Source: DATCLS01 sp036563805
GTDB lineage: Bacteria; Actinomycetota; Acidimicrobiia; Acidimicrobiales; VFJN01
Reading direction: 5' to 3'
Assembly: GCA_036563805.1 (NCBI GenBank)
Contig: DATCLS010000004.1
Coordinates: 12,910-76,909 of the forward strand
DNA: 64,000 nucleotides
Below are positions 17,074-25,066 of this stretch, piece by piece. Both the position numbers and the translations under genes were made by a program. The notes beneath the pieces were generated by a model. That model saw only the letters and a list, made by a program, of their open reading frames with translations, had not been told where the DNA came from and searched no databases. Numbering within the stretch: the stretch's first letter is position 1; every line of letters starts with the position of its first letter.

Positions 17074-18057
17074 ATGGAGCTCGTCACCAAGAAGAAGCTG
17101 CACCTCGTGTCGGGGCGGGCCAACCTGCCGCTGGCCGAGTCCATCGCCGAGTGCCTGGGCGTCAGGCTCGGCGAGGCCAACCTCGACAGCTTCGCCAACG
17201 GCGAGCTGCACTGCCGCTTCGGCGAGTCGGTCCGGGGCATGGACGTGTTCGTCATCCAGAGCCACGGCGCCGCCGAGGGCATGTCGGTCAACGACGCCAT
17301 CCTCGAGCACCTGATCATGGTCGACGCCGCCCGCCGGGCCTCGGCCAAGCGCATCACCGCGGTGATGCCGTTCTACGGCTACGCCCGGCAGGACCGGAAG
17401 TCCGAGGGCCGCGAGCCGATCACCGCCAAGCTGGTGGCTAACATGTTCGCGGCGGCCGGGGCCACCCGCCTCGTGTCGGTCGACCTGCACTCGGGTCAGA
17501 TCCAGGGCTTCATCGACCAGCCGTTCGACCACCTGACCGCCATGCCGGTGCTGGTCGACTACATCGGCAAGACCATGGGCGACGACATCGTCGTCGTCTC
17601 GCCCGACGCCGGCCGCGTGAAGGTGGCCGAGCGCTACGCCAACGTCCTCCACGCCGACCTGGCCATCGTGCACAAGCGGCGGACGCGGGGCGAGAAGAAC
17701 ATGGTCGAGGCCAAGGAGGTGGTCGGCAACGTCGCCGGGCGCACCTGCGTGCTCATCGACGACATGATCGACACCGGCGGCACGCTGGTGGCCGCGGCCG
17801 ACGTGCTGGTCGAGCAGGGCGCCCGCCGGGTGTGCGCGGCCGCCACCCACGGCGTGCTGTCGGGGCCGGCCATCGACCGGCTCAAGAACTCCACCATCGA
17901 CAAGGTGGTGGTGACCGACACGCTGCCGCTGCCGCCCGAGAAGCAGATCGACAAGCTCGAGGTCCTGTCGGTGGCGTCGATCATCGCCGACGCGATCGAC
18001 GCCGTCTTCGAGGACACCTCGGTGTCCGAGATCTTCGGCGGCGCCAACCAGACCTGA
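17074..18057 (+). CDS. prs: Ribose-phosphate pyrophosphokinase
   Basis: Makes PRPP from ribose 5-phosphate and ATP for nucleotide, His and Trp synthesis. The 327-residue product shows all class I features: SGRANLPLAESIAE, ANLDSFANGELHCRFGESVR, the ATP-binding FYGYARQDRKSEGREPI, the metal-binding VSVDLHSGQIQGFID, and the PRPP loop CVLIDDMIDTGGTL near residue 225. ATG 17074 follows GGGGGA. The glmU-prs-rplY-pth order is common in Gram-positive bacteria and the 29-nt gap suggests cotranscription with glmU. Confidence 0.97.
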   Translation: MELVTKKKLHLVSGRANLPLAESIAECLGVRLGEANLDSFANGELHCRFGESVRGMDVFVIQSHGAAEGMSVNDAILEHLIMVDAARRASAKRITAVMPFYGYARQDRKSEGREPITAKLVANMFAAAGATRLVSVDLHSGQIQGFIDQPFDHLTAMPVLVDYIGKTMGDDIVVVSPDAGRVKVAERYANVLHADLAIVHKRRTRGEKNMVEAKEVVGNVAGRTCVLIDDMIDTGGTLVAAADVLVEQGARRVCAAATHGVLSGPAIDRLKNSTIDKVVVTDTLPLPPEKQIDKLEVLSVASIIADAIDAVFEDTSVSEIFGGANQT

Positions 18058-18142
18058 CGGTCCGGTCCCGGCCCGGCCCGGCGCCCGGCGTCATCTCGAG
18101 GACGGGAGGCGTTCGGATGTCAGGCCGCGTCGGCGCAGGCTG

Positions 18143-18148
18143 TAGGCT
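18143..18148 (+). promoter_or_regulatory. Candidate -10 box for rplY
   Basis: TAGGCT fits the actinobacterial TAnnnT -10 pattern and lies about 20 nt before the tandem leader hairpins. No convincing -35 box is seen. Confidence 0.3.
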
Positions 18149-18164
18149 TTCCCGGTCCCACAAG

Positions 18165-18200
18165 CAGCCCCGACGGGGGCTGAACAGCCCGACGGGCTGT
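18165..18200 (+). promoter_or_regulatory. Two tandem near-identical hairpins in the rplY leader
   Basis: Hairpin 1 spans 18165-18182 (7-bp stem CAGCCCC/GGGGCTG-like, loop GACG); hairpin 2 spans 18184-18200 (7-bp stem ACAGCCC/GGGCTGT, loop GAC). No T tract follows, so they are not ordinary terminators. They start 40-75 nt before the L25 start and may be a leader control element or an attenuator after prs. Confidence 0.5.
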
Positions 18201-18240
18201 CAGAGCGCTCCGGCGCGATCGTCAGAAGTAGGAGCTTCCG

Positions 18241-18909
18241 ATGGCTGACATCGTCCTGGCGGCCGAGATCGGCCGCCCCACTGGTTCGTCCGCATCCCGG
18301 CGCCTGCGCGCCCAGGGCAAGGTCCCGGCGATCGTCTACGGCCGCGGCACCGAGCCCCGGCCGCTGGCGGTCGACTGGCGCGAGCTGCGCAGCGCGCTGA
18401 CGACCGAGCAGGGCGTCAACGCCCTGCTGACGCTCGACATCGGCGGCAAGCGCACGAAGGCCATCGTCAAGGAGCTCCAGCGCCACCCGGTGCGCCGCGA
18501 CGTGCTCCACGTCGACTTTTTCGAGGTCGACCCCGACAAGCCGGTCGACGTCGAGGTCACGATCGTCCTCGAGGGCGAGGCCGAGAAGGTCAACCGCGAA
18601 CAGGGCGTCGTCGAGCAGGCCCTCAACTCGATCGTCATCACGGGCAAGCCGGCCGACATCCCCGGCACCCTGGCCGTCGACGTGAGCGATCTCGAGATCG
18701 GCCAGACGATCACGGTCGCCGACCTCGACCTGCCGGCGGGGCTCACCACCCACGCCGACCCCGAGGAGACCGTCGTCACGGCCAAGGCCACCAGCATGGC
18801 CCTCGCCGAGGAAGGTGCCGAGGGCGAGGAGGAAGAGGCCGAGGGCGCGGAGGGCGCCGAGGCCCAGGCCGAGGGTGGCGAGTCCTCGGGCGGCGAGGGC
18901 GGCGAGTAG
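18241..18909 (+). CDS. rplY: 50S ribosomal protein L25/CTC (TL5 type)
   Basis: Binds 5S rRNA in the large subunit; the two-domain CTC form is linked to stress tolerance. The 222-residue product has the L25 domain (residues 1-95: RLRAQGKVPAIVYGRG, VLHVDFFEVD) and the beta-rich TL5 C-terminal domain (about 96-185: ITGKPADIPGTLAVDVSDLE). A Glu/Gly/Ala-rich tail of about 35 residues follows, typical of actinobacterial members. ATG 18241 follows GTAGGAGC. It is preceded by tandem hairpins and followed after 51 nt by pth. Confidence 0.95.
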   Translation: MADIVLAAEIGRPTGSSASRRLRAQGKVPAIVYGRGTEPRPLAVDWRELRSALTTEQGVNALLTLDIGGKRTKAIVKELQRHPVRRDVLHVDFFEVDPDKPVDVEVTIVLEGEAEKVNREQGVVEQALNSIVITGKPADIPGTLAVDVSDLEIGQTITVADLDLPAGLTTHADPEETVVTAKATSMALAEEGAEGEEEEAEGAEGAEAQAEGGESSGGEGGE

Positions 18910-18960
18910 GCCCCCGGCCGCTCCGGTCCCGCACCCCCCGCAGGCTCCTCGACTCTCCCG

Positions 18961-19596
18961 GTGCCGCCGGTGTCGCTGTTCGGCCGGCGGGGTGCCGCGG
19001 CCGAGCGCCGCGGCACCCCCGCCGACATGCTGGTCGTCGGGCTGGGCAACCCCGGCTCCGAGTTCGCCGGCACCCGCCACAACGTGGGCGCCGACGTGGT
19101 GGCGCGCCTGGCGGCCCGCCACGGCGGCTCGCTGCGCCGCAGCCGGGAGCGGGCGCTGGCCGACGAGGTCCGCATCGACGGCCAGCGGGTGGCGCTCGCC
19201 TTCCCTCAGACCTACATGAACCTCTCCGGCGAGTCGGTGGCGCTGCTGGTCCGACGCCACGGCATCACCGACCCCGAGCGGCTCGTCGTCGTCCACGACG
19301 AGCTCGACCTGCCGCTCGGCCGCATCAAGCTCAAGCGGGGCGGCGGCCTGGCCGGCCACAACGGGCTGCGCTCGATCAAGGCGCACCTGCACACCGACGC
19401 GTTCCTCCGGGTCCGCATCGGCATCGGCAAGCCGCCCGGTGGAAAGGAGAAGGGCGCCGACCACGTGTTGCGGCGCCCGTCCAAAGCCGAGCGGACCGAG
19501 CTCGACATCGCCGTCGAGGAGGCCGCCGACGCCGTGGAGGCGATCCTGACCGACGGGATCGAGGCGGCCATGAACCGCTACAACGCGCGGGCCTGA
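18961..19596 (+). CDS. pth: Peptidyl-tRNA hydrolase
   Basis: Releases peptides from peptidyl-tRNA that drops off ribosomes. The 211-residue product has the Pth signatures VVGLGNPGSEFAGTRHNVGA with the catalytic His, FPQTYMNLSGESV with the substrate-binding Asn, VVVHDELDLPLGRIKLK with the catalytic Asp, and GGGLAGHNGLRSI. GTG 18961 gives about 22 extra residues; ATG 19027 just before LVVGLGNPG is an alternative and would give the more usual N-terminus. It follows rplY in the usual ctc-pth arrangement. Confidence 0.95.
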   Translation: MPPVSLFGRRGAAAERRGTPADMLVVGLGNPGSEFAGTRHNVGADVVARLAARHGGSLRRSRERALADEVRIDGQRVALAFPQTYMNLSGESVALLVRRHGITDPERLVVVHDELDLPLGRIKLKRGGGLAGHNGLRSIKAHLHTDAFLRVRIGIGKPPGGKEKGADHVLRRPSKAERTELDIAVEEAADAVEAILTDGIEAAMNRYNARA

Positions 19597-19621
19597 GCCC
19601 CGGCTCGTCGGCGCGGGGCTC
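19595..19621. terminator. Hairpin after pth
   Basis: Perfect 8-bp stem GAGCCCCG/CGGGGCTC with an 11-nt loop, overlapping the pth stop codon, in the convergent gap with the ABC permease gene. No T tract. Confidence 0.55.
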
Positions 19622-19673
19622 AGGCTCTGGCGTTCACCGATCTCGGTGCGTGGCGTCGTCGCTGGCGCTCTGG

Positions 19674-20531
19674 TCAGGCTGTGCGCCGGTAGCGGGCGAC
19701 CGCCAGCGGGGCGAACACGGCCACGATGACGGCGCACCACAGGAGCGACAGCCCGACCCAGTAGGTGATGCTGTGGCCCAGGCCGGCGAGGCCGGGGTCG
19801 CCCAGCGCCAGCGCCCGCACGGCGTTGATCATGGCCGTGACCGGCTGGTGCTCGGCCACCGGCTGCATCCAGCCCGGCATCGAGTCGACCGGCACGTACG
19901 CGCTCGACACGAACGTCAGCGGGAACACCAGCATCGACATGCCCTGGGCCGCCTGGGCGTTGCCGGCCGCCAGCCCGATGCAGACGAACATCCAGATGAA
20001 GGCGAAGCCGAACGCCACGGTCAGGGCGAACGCCAGCAGGCCCTCGCCGATGCTGCCGTGCAGGCGGAAGCCGACCAGGAACCCGATGGCGGCCGTGACC
20101 GCCGCGCCGTGGGCGACCATGGCGGTGTCGCCCAGGGCCCGGCCGGCCAGCAGCGCCGTGCGGGGCACGGGCAGCGACCGCAGGCGGTCGAAGAAGCCCT
20201 GCTCGAGGTCCTCGGCCACGCCGGCGGCGGTGTTCATGCCCGAGAACAGGACGCCGGTCGCCACGAAGCCGGGGACCATGAAGTCGACGTAGGGGACGGG
20301 CCCGGTGTCGATGGCCCCGCCGAACACGTAGCGGAAGATCAGCAGGAACAGGGCGCCCTGGATCGTGCCCACCACGAACAGCTGCGGCGAGCGCACGAAC
20401 TTGCGCATGGTCCGCAGCGCGGTGGCCCCGGCCGTGGCCTGGAAGCCGGCCGAGCGGGGGGCCGGCACGACGCCGGACGACCCGTTCAGGGCGGCGCCGT
20501 CCGGCGCCAGGGGGAGGGTGGCAGCGGTCAT
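19674..20531 (-). CDS. ABC-2 type permease (DrrB-like)
   Basis: Membrane subunit of a drug- or lipid-type exporter, 285 residues with six helices. The segment FVPLTFVSSAYVPVDSMPG-like (here LVFPLTFVSSAYVPVDSMPG) and the DLEQGFFDRLRSLPVPRTAL coupling helix are typical of DrrB/daunorubicin-resistance permeases. The ATPase gene lies 77 nt upstream in the same direction and the PadR gene before that, so the three form one transcription unit. The substrate is unknown. The start is ATG 20531. Confidence 0.88.
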   Translation of the reverse strand: MTAATLPLAPDGAALNGSSGVVPAPRSAGFQATAGATALRTMRKFVRSPQLFVVGTIQGALFLLIFRYVFGGAIDTGPVPYVDFMVPGFVATGVLFSGMNTAAGVAEDLEQGFFDRLRSLPVPRTALLAGRALGDTAMVAHGAAVTAAIGFLVGFRLHGSIGEGLLAFALTVAFGFAFIWMFVCIGLAAGNAQAAQGMSMLVFPLTFVSSAYVPVDSMPGWMQPVAEHQPVTAMINAVRALALGDPGLAGLGHSITYWVGLSLLWCAVIVAVFAPLAVARYRRTA

Positions 20532-20561
20532 CTCTGAGTCTCCTCGTGCTCTCTCGTGGTC

Positions 20562-20588
20562 CTCGTGCGCCTCGTGCGCCTCGTGCGC
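20562..20588. repeat. 9-bp tandem repeat between the ABC ATPase and permease genes
   Basis: Three exact copies of CTCGTGCGC with diverged flanking units. It separates the two exporter genes; the upstream frame is already closed, so it is non-coding spacer. Confidence 0.75.
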
Positions 20589-20608
20589 GTCGTGCTCGTC
20601 GCTGCGGC

Positions 20609-21694
20609 TCAGGCGGCGGTCGCCGCGGCCGCGGTGCGGCGGCGGGCCTTGCGGTCGCGGCCCTTGCCGCGGGTGCCGTGCTTGCCGCGCCCGGCGCCGG
20701 GGCCGGCGGTGTCGTCGCCGTCCGGGTCGCCGTCGTCGTCGGGGCCGCCGTCGTCGATCGGCTGGCCCGTCAGGGTCAAGAAGACCTCGTCGAGCGTCGG
20801 CCGGCGCAGCCCGATGTCGTCGACCTCGATGCGCAGGTCGTCGAGCGCTCGGACCGCCTGGGCGATCACCGCCCGCCCGCCGTCGACGGGCACGGTCACC
20901 CGGCTCGTGTGCCGGTCGACCCGTGGCTCCTCGGCGCCGAGGGGCCGCAGCGCCTCGGCGAGGGCCGGGAGGTCGTCGCGGTGGTGGGCGTGGATCTCGA
21001 CCACGTTGCGGCCGGCGCGGTCCTTGAGCTCGGCGGGCGTGCCCTCGGCGATCACCCGGCCGCGGTCGACGATCGCCACCCGGTGGGCGAGCTGGTCGGC
21101 CTCCTCGAGGTACTGCGTGGTCAGCAGCACGTCGGTGCCGCCGGCGACGAGCGCCCGGATCGCCTCCCACAGCTGGTTGCGGCTGCGAGGGTCGAGGCCG
21201 GTGGTCGGCTCGTCGAGCAGCAGCAGGCGGGGGGCGCCGACCAGGCTGGCGCCCAGGTCGAGGCGTCGGCGCATGCCGCCCGAGTAGGTGCGGACGAGCC
21301 GCTCCGCCGCGTCGACCAGGCCGAGCTGCTCGAGCACCGCCTGGGCGTTGCGGGCCGCGGTGCGCCGGTCGTGCCCGAACAGGCGGGCCACCATCTCGAG
21401 GTTCTCGCGTCCCGTCATGGTCGGCTCGACGGCGGCGTACTGCCCGGCCAGGCCGACCGTGCGCCGGACCCGGGCGGGGTCCCGGGTGACGTCGATGCCC
21501 GCCACCCGCAGCGTGCCGGCGTCGGGCCGGACGAGGGTGGCGATGGTGCGGACGAACGTGGTCTTGCCCGCGCCGTTGGGGCCGAGCACGGCCACCACCT
21601 GGCCCGGGTCGGCGACCAGGTCGAGACCGGCCATGGCCTCGACCTCGCCGAAGCGCTTGACCAGTCCGTGGGCTTCGATCATCGGTGCGTTCAC
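20609..21694 (-). CDS. DrrA-like ABC transporter ATPase
   Basis: ATPase subunit of the adjacent ABC-2 exporter, 361 residues. It shows Walker A LGPNGAGKTTFVRTIATL, signature YSGGMRRRLDL, Walker B LLLLDEPTTGLDPRSRN and the H-switch region LTTQYLEEADQLA. A DrrA-type C-terminal domain with LRRPTLDEVFLTLTG follows, then a basic/Gly tail of about 50 residues. GTG 21694 is preferred: GAGGAG lies 7 nt before it and it overlaps the PadR stop as GTGA, implying translational coupling. Confidence 0.92.
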   Translation of the reverse strand: MNAPMIEAHGLVKRFGEVEAMAGLDLVADPGQVVAVLGPNGAGKTTFVRTIATLVRPDAGTLRVAGIDVTRDPARVRRTVGLAGQYAAVEPTMTGRENLEMVARLFGHDRRTAARNAQAVLEQLGLVDAAERLVRTYSGGMRRRLDLGASLVGAPRLLLLDEPTTGLDPRSRNQLWEAIRALVAGGTDVLLTTQYLEEADQLAHRVAIVDRGRVIAEGTPAELKDRAGRNVVEIHAHHRDDLPALAEALRPLGAEEPRVDRHTSRVTVPVDGGRAVIAQAVRALDDLRIEVDDIGLRRPTLDEVFLTLTGQPIDDGGPDDDGDPDGDDTAGPGAGRGKHGTRGKGRDRKARRRTAAAATAA

Positions 21695-22443
21695 GGCGTG
21701 TCTCCTCGGTCTCCGCGACCGTCTCGGTCGCCGTCTCCGTCGTGTCGGTCGTCGGGGTCGTCGTCGGCTCCGGGGGCTCGGGCGGCTCGGGCTCCGAAGC
21801 CGCGCGGGGCGCCCACGGCCTCGCCGGCGTCGTCCCACGACCAGGTGGGGTCGCCCTCGTGCCAGCTGCGCCACTGGTCGATCCCCTCGAGCTGGCCGGA
21901 CTCGATGTCGGCGATCAGCAGCCGGACGAACTCGAGCTCGGCCTTGGCCAGGGCGGTCGTGTACTCGCCCTCGATGACGAAGAGCCGGGGGAGGCCCCGC
22001 TTGGCCATCGCCTCGCGGACGGCCTCGTCCTGCTCGAGCTGGATCTCGAGGGCGTTGCAGCGCTGGCGCAGCAGCGCGACCGCCTCGTCCGGGGGCAGGA
22101 CCCCCATCAGCGACAGGCCCGCCTCGAACTGGAGGTACTCCTTGGCCGGGGCGGCGATCAGCTCGGACAGCCAGTCGTACATCTCGCGCCGGCCGGCGTC
22201 GGTGATCTCGTAGACCGTGCGCTCGGGCCGCTTGCCCTCGCGGACCGTCTCGACCGCGTGGATCAGGCCCCGCCGCTCGAGCCCGGCGACCACGCCGTAG
22301 AGCGACCCGAAGTTGAGCCGGATGCTCTCGTGCTTCGCCCGGGCCCGGAGCGTCTGCGAGATCTCGTACGGGTGCATGGGCCGCTCGCTGAGCGTGCACA
22401 GCACCGCCAGGGCCAAAGGGTTGGAGCGACCTCGTGGAGCCAT
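21691..22443 (-). CDS. PadR-family transcriptional regulator
   Basis: A 250-residue repressor with a PadR winged helix (NPLALAVLCTLSERPMHPYE, IRLNFGSLYGVVAGLERRGL, ERTVYEITDAGRREMYDWL) and a C-terminal Vir_act_alpha_C dimerisation helix region. An Asp/Gly/Arg-rich tail of about 40 residues follows. It heads the exporter operon, and PadR proteins usually repress the exporter they precede. ATG 22443 (MAPRGRSNPL) matches the family; ATG 22455 is also in frame but falls within the predicted -10 box. Confidence 0.9.
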   Translation of the reverse strand: MAPRGRSNPLALAVLCTLSERPMHPYEISQTLRARAKHESIRLNFGSLYGVVAGLERRGLIHAVETVREGKRPERTVYEITDAGRREMYDWLSELIAAPAKEYLQFEAGLSLMGVLPPDEAVALLRQRCNALEIQLEQDEAVREAMAKRGLPRLFVIEGEYTTALAKAELEFVRLLIADIESGQLEGIDQWRSWHEGDPTWSWDDAGEAVGAPRGFGARAARAPGADDDPDDRHDGDGDRDGRGDRGDTP

Positions 22444-22454
22444 GTTCGCAACCA

Positions 22455-22483
22455 TATATTCGGAACGGAGTACTTCACAACAA
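22455..22483 (-). promoter_or_regulatory. Candidate promoter of the padR-exporter operon
   Basis: On the minus strand TTGTTG (22483-22478), 17-bp spacer, AATATA (22460-22455). It is in a conspicuous AT-rich island. The predicted transcript would begin close to ATG 22443, so translation may be leaderless. Confidence 0.4.
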
Positions 22484-22586
22484 CTATTTGGTAACGGATG
22501 CACCAACCAGGACATCCGGCCCCGAATTTCCCACCCCGGCGGCCGCGAGAGCCCCGGGCCTGGCGGCGGGGGTCTGGGCGCGGCGG

Positions 22587-23402
22587 TCAGGAGTGGTCGC
22601 GGGCGGGGCCGGGGACCGGGCCGGCGGCGCGGGCCTCGCGGGCGGCGGCCCGCTGCTCGCTCACCCACCACTGGCGGCACACGATCGCCGCCACCGCCAG
22701 GGTCAGCAGCTCGCCCGAGCCCCAGAACAGAGCAGCGGCGGTCTTCTGGTCGTCGAGCGACGGGTAGGCGTCGGGCGCCACCGGCAACGAGGCGCTGATC
22801 AGGGCGAGCGCCACGATGGCGTGGAACGGCACCGCCACGAGGACGACCAGCAGCCGGGCCGCGAACGGCGGCCGCGCCGGCAGCGGGTCGACCCCGACCA
22901 GCGGCCCCAGGAACAGCACCCCGCTCGCCACCACGTGGGCGTGCACGGCCAGGTGGACCAGGTCGTGGCGCGCCGACAGGTCGAGGAGTGGCGTGAGGTA
23001 GAGGACCACGAGGCCGCCCCCGAACAGGCCCCAGCCGACCAGTGGGTGGGCGAGCAGGCGCCCGGCCCGGCTGTGGAGCCCGGCCCGCAGCCACCTGCGG
23101 GTGGCGGGGCCACCGGTCTGGAGCGCCAGCGTGACCGGCGCGGCCAGCACGACGAGCAGCGGCACCACCAGGCCGAGCAGCACGTGCTGCACCATGTGCA
23201 CCCAGAACCGGTCGCCCTCGTAGCGACCGATGCCCGACTGGGTGGCGATCACCCCGGCCGCCACGGCCCCGGCCATCGCCGCCCGCCGGGCCGGCGACCA
23301 CGTCCGTCCCCGGGCGGCGAGGCGCCGGACGCCCAGGTGGTAGAGACCCGCCGTCAGCGCCAGGACCAGGGCGGCGGCCGCGTCCAGCCGCCACCCCAGC
23401 AA
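22587..23402 (-). CDS. ctaG: Cytochrome c oxidase assembly factor CtaG (caa3 type)
   Basis: Polytopic copper-insertion factor for caa3-type oxidase, about 271 residues. The core WVHMVQHVLLGLVVPLLVVL, AAPVTLAL and HLAVHAHVVASGVLFLGPL match the caa3_CtaG family, with several membrane-facing His residues. The start is uncertain: the in-frame TTG 23402 gives the shortest credible protein. Upstream, GGGAGGAG sits 6 nt before an in-frame ACG at 23429, and no ATG or GTG lies between that and the divergent ctaE. It is divergent from ctaE, which fits its role. Confidence 0.8.
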   Translation of the reverse strand: MLGWRLDAAAALVLALTAGLYHLGVRRLAARGRTWSPARRAAMAGAVAAGVIATQSGIGRYEGDRFWVHMVQHVLLGLVVPLLVVLAAPVTLALQTGGPATRRWLRAGLHSRAGRLLAHPLVGWGLFGGGLVVLYLTPLLDLSARHDLVHLAVHAHVVASGVLFLGPLVGVDPLPARPPFAARLLVVLVAVPFHAIVALALISASLPVAPDAYPSLDDQKTAAALFWGSGELLTLAVAAIVCRQWWVSEQRAAAREARAAGPVPGPARDHS

Positions 23403-23586
23403 TAGGTCGCGGGCGTCAAGCGCCGTCGTGGCCCGCTCCTCCCGGCCGCCGGGCCCCGCCGGCCGCCCGCGCCGGCTCGGGCGCAGGCGGGCGGTCGTCG
23501 TCGATCGCCATACGGCCGACCAGCGTAAACGCCGTCCCGAAGACGGTCCTGCCCATCGGCCGCCGTGCTCTGGTAAACCGGCTGTC

Positions 23587-24168
23587 GTGTCGGTGACCAC
23601 CGAACCGGCCGAAGCGGCCCGGCCCGCCCGGGCGCCGTCGATCGTCGGGGTCGGCGTCGTCGTCTGGCTGGCGTCCGAGCTGATGTTCTTCTCGGGCCTG
23701 TTCGGTGCCTACTTCACGCTCCGCTCCGGCAACGACGTGTGGCCGCCCGAGGGCGTCGAGCTGGCGACCGCCCGCACCGCGTTGGCGACGGTGGTCCTGA
23801 TCGTCTCGAGCGGCACCATGCACGTGGCGGTCACCGCCGCCGGCGCCGAGGACCGCCGGCGCGCCGTCCGCTGGCTGGTGCTGACCGCCGTGCTGGGCGC
23901 CCTGTTCCTCACCAACCAGCTGATCGAGTACGCCGAGGCGCCGTTCGCCATCGACGACCACGCCTACGGCTCGATCTTCTACCTGCTCACCGGGTTCCAC
24001 GGGCTGCACGTGCTGGGCGGCCTGGTGTTCATCGGGGCGGTGGCGGTGACGATCGCGGGCCGGTCGCGGGCGCCGGTCCACCAGACGGTCGAGGTCTGCG
24101 GGTACTACTGGCACTTCGTCGACGTCGTGTGGGTCGCCATGTTCAGCACGATCTACCTGATCCGGTGA
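23587..24168 (+). CDS. ctaE: Cytochrome c oxidase subunit III
   Basis: Membrane subunit of the aa3-type oxidase, 193 residues with five helices, the short actinobacterial form. Typical segments are WLASELMFFSGLFGAYFTLR, NQLIEYAEAPFAIDDHAYGS, FYLLTGFHGLHVLGGLVFIG and YYWHFVDVVWVAMFSTIYLI. GTG 23587 gives the family N-terminus. TAAACC about 17 nt upstream may be a -10-like element, so the transcript leader is very short. It leads the ctaE-qcrC-qcrA-qcrB operon, with 4 nt to qcrC. Confidence 0.95.
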   Translation: MSVTTEPAEAARPARAPSIVGVGVVVWLASELMFFSGLFGAYFTLRSGNDVWPPEGVELATARTALATVVLIVSSGTMHVAVTAAGAEDRRRAVRWLVLTAVLGALFLTNQLIEYAEAPFAIDDHAYGSIFYLLTGFHGLHVLGGLVFIGAVAVTIAGRSRAPVHQTVEVCGYYWHFVDVVWVAMFSTIYLIR

Positions 24169-24172
24169 GGCG

Positions 24173-25066
24173 GTGACGTCGGTGCGGAACCCATCCCGGC
24201 AGCCGACCCCGGTCGAGGGCCCGTCGCCGACCCCGCGTCCCGCCCGGAGAGGGGGCCGGCGGGCGCAGCTCGCGGCGCTGCTCGTGCCGCTCCTGGCGGC
24301 GATGGTGTTCACGCCGGCCCTGGCCGCGGCCCGCCCGGCGCAGGACGCAGGGGAGGACACGGCGCAGGGCAGCGAGGAGCCCGACCCCGAGCTCCTGGCC
24401 CAGGGGGAGGAGCTGTACACGACCGGGTGCTCGAGCTGCCACGGACCGGACGGCCGCGGCGAGCGGGCGCCCGACGGCAGCCTCCGCGGACCGTCCCTGA
24501 CCGGCGCCGGCGAGGCCGGCGCCTTCTACTACCTGGCCACGGGCCGCATGCCGCTGGCCAACAGCGAGGAGCAGCCCCAGCGCAAGCCGCCGGCCTACAG
24601 CCCGGAGGAGATCGACGCCCTGGTGGCCTACGTCTCCTCGCTGGGCGACGGGCCCGAGCTGCCCGGCGTCGACATCACCGACGCCGACGTGGCCGCGGGC
24701 GGCGCCACGTTCCGGGCCAACTGCCAGGCCTGCCACAGCGCCTCGGGCAGCGGGGGCGCGCTGAGCTACGGACGCGCCGCCCCCCGCCTGGCCCCGGCCA
24801 CGCCCGAGGAGGTGGGCGCCGCCGTGCGGGTCGGCCCCGGCCAGATGCCGGTGTTCGGGCGGGACACGATCACCGACGCCGAGCTCGACGACCTGGCCGC
24901 CTACGTCGAGTACCTGGACGACCCCGCGGATCCCGGCGGCCTGCCCATCGGCCGGACCGGTCCGATCCCGGAGGGCTTCGTGGCCTGGCTGGTGGGCATG
25001 GTGGCCCTGCTGGCGTTCGTCGCCTGGATCGGCACCCGCGACCCGTTGCGGAGGAGGAGGGCGTGA
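24173..25066 (+). CDS. qcrC: Diheme cytochrome c subunit of the bc1 complex
   Basis: Membrane-anchored diheme cytochrome c that passes electrons from the Rieske protein to the oxidase inside the actinobacterial supercomplex. It has 297 residues: an N-terminal hydrophobic segment (about 31-50), heme sites CSSCH near residue 86 and CQACH near 183, and a C-terminal membrane helix (about 270-288: VAWLVGMVALLAFVAW). The start is GTG 24173. The stop overlaps the qcrA start (GTGA). Confidence 0.95.
   Translation: MTSVRNPSRQPTPVEGPSPTPRPARRGGRRAQLAALLVPLLAAMVFTPALAAARPAQDAGEDTAQGSEEPDPELLAQGEELYTTGCSSCHGPDGRGERAPDGSLRGPSLTGAGEAGAFYYLATGRMPLANSEEQPQRKPPAYSPEEIDALVAYVSSLGDGPELPGVDITDADVAAGGATFRANCQACHSASGSGGALSYGRAAPRLAPATPEEVGAAVRVGPGQMPVFGRDTITDAELDDLAAYVEYLDDPADPGGLPIGRTGPIPEGFVAWLVGMVALLAFVAWIGTRDPLRRRRA

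Noticed and set aside
20562..20588. CRISPR-like array
   Set aside because: Units are 9 bp with no unique spacers; simple slippage repeat. No CRISPR array or cas gene was seen anywhere in the window.
23416..23511. Short frame starting MAIDDDRPPAPEPARAAGG upstream of ctaG
   Set aside because: Disordered, no Shine-Dalgarno of note, and it overlaps the ctaG start region; more likely part of the ctaG leader.
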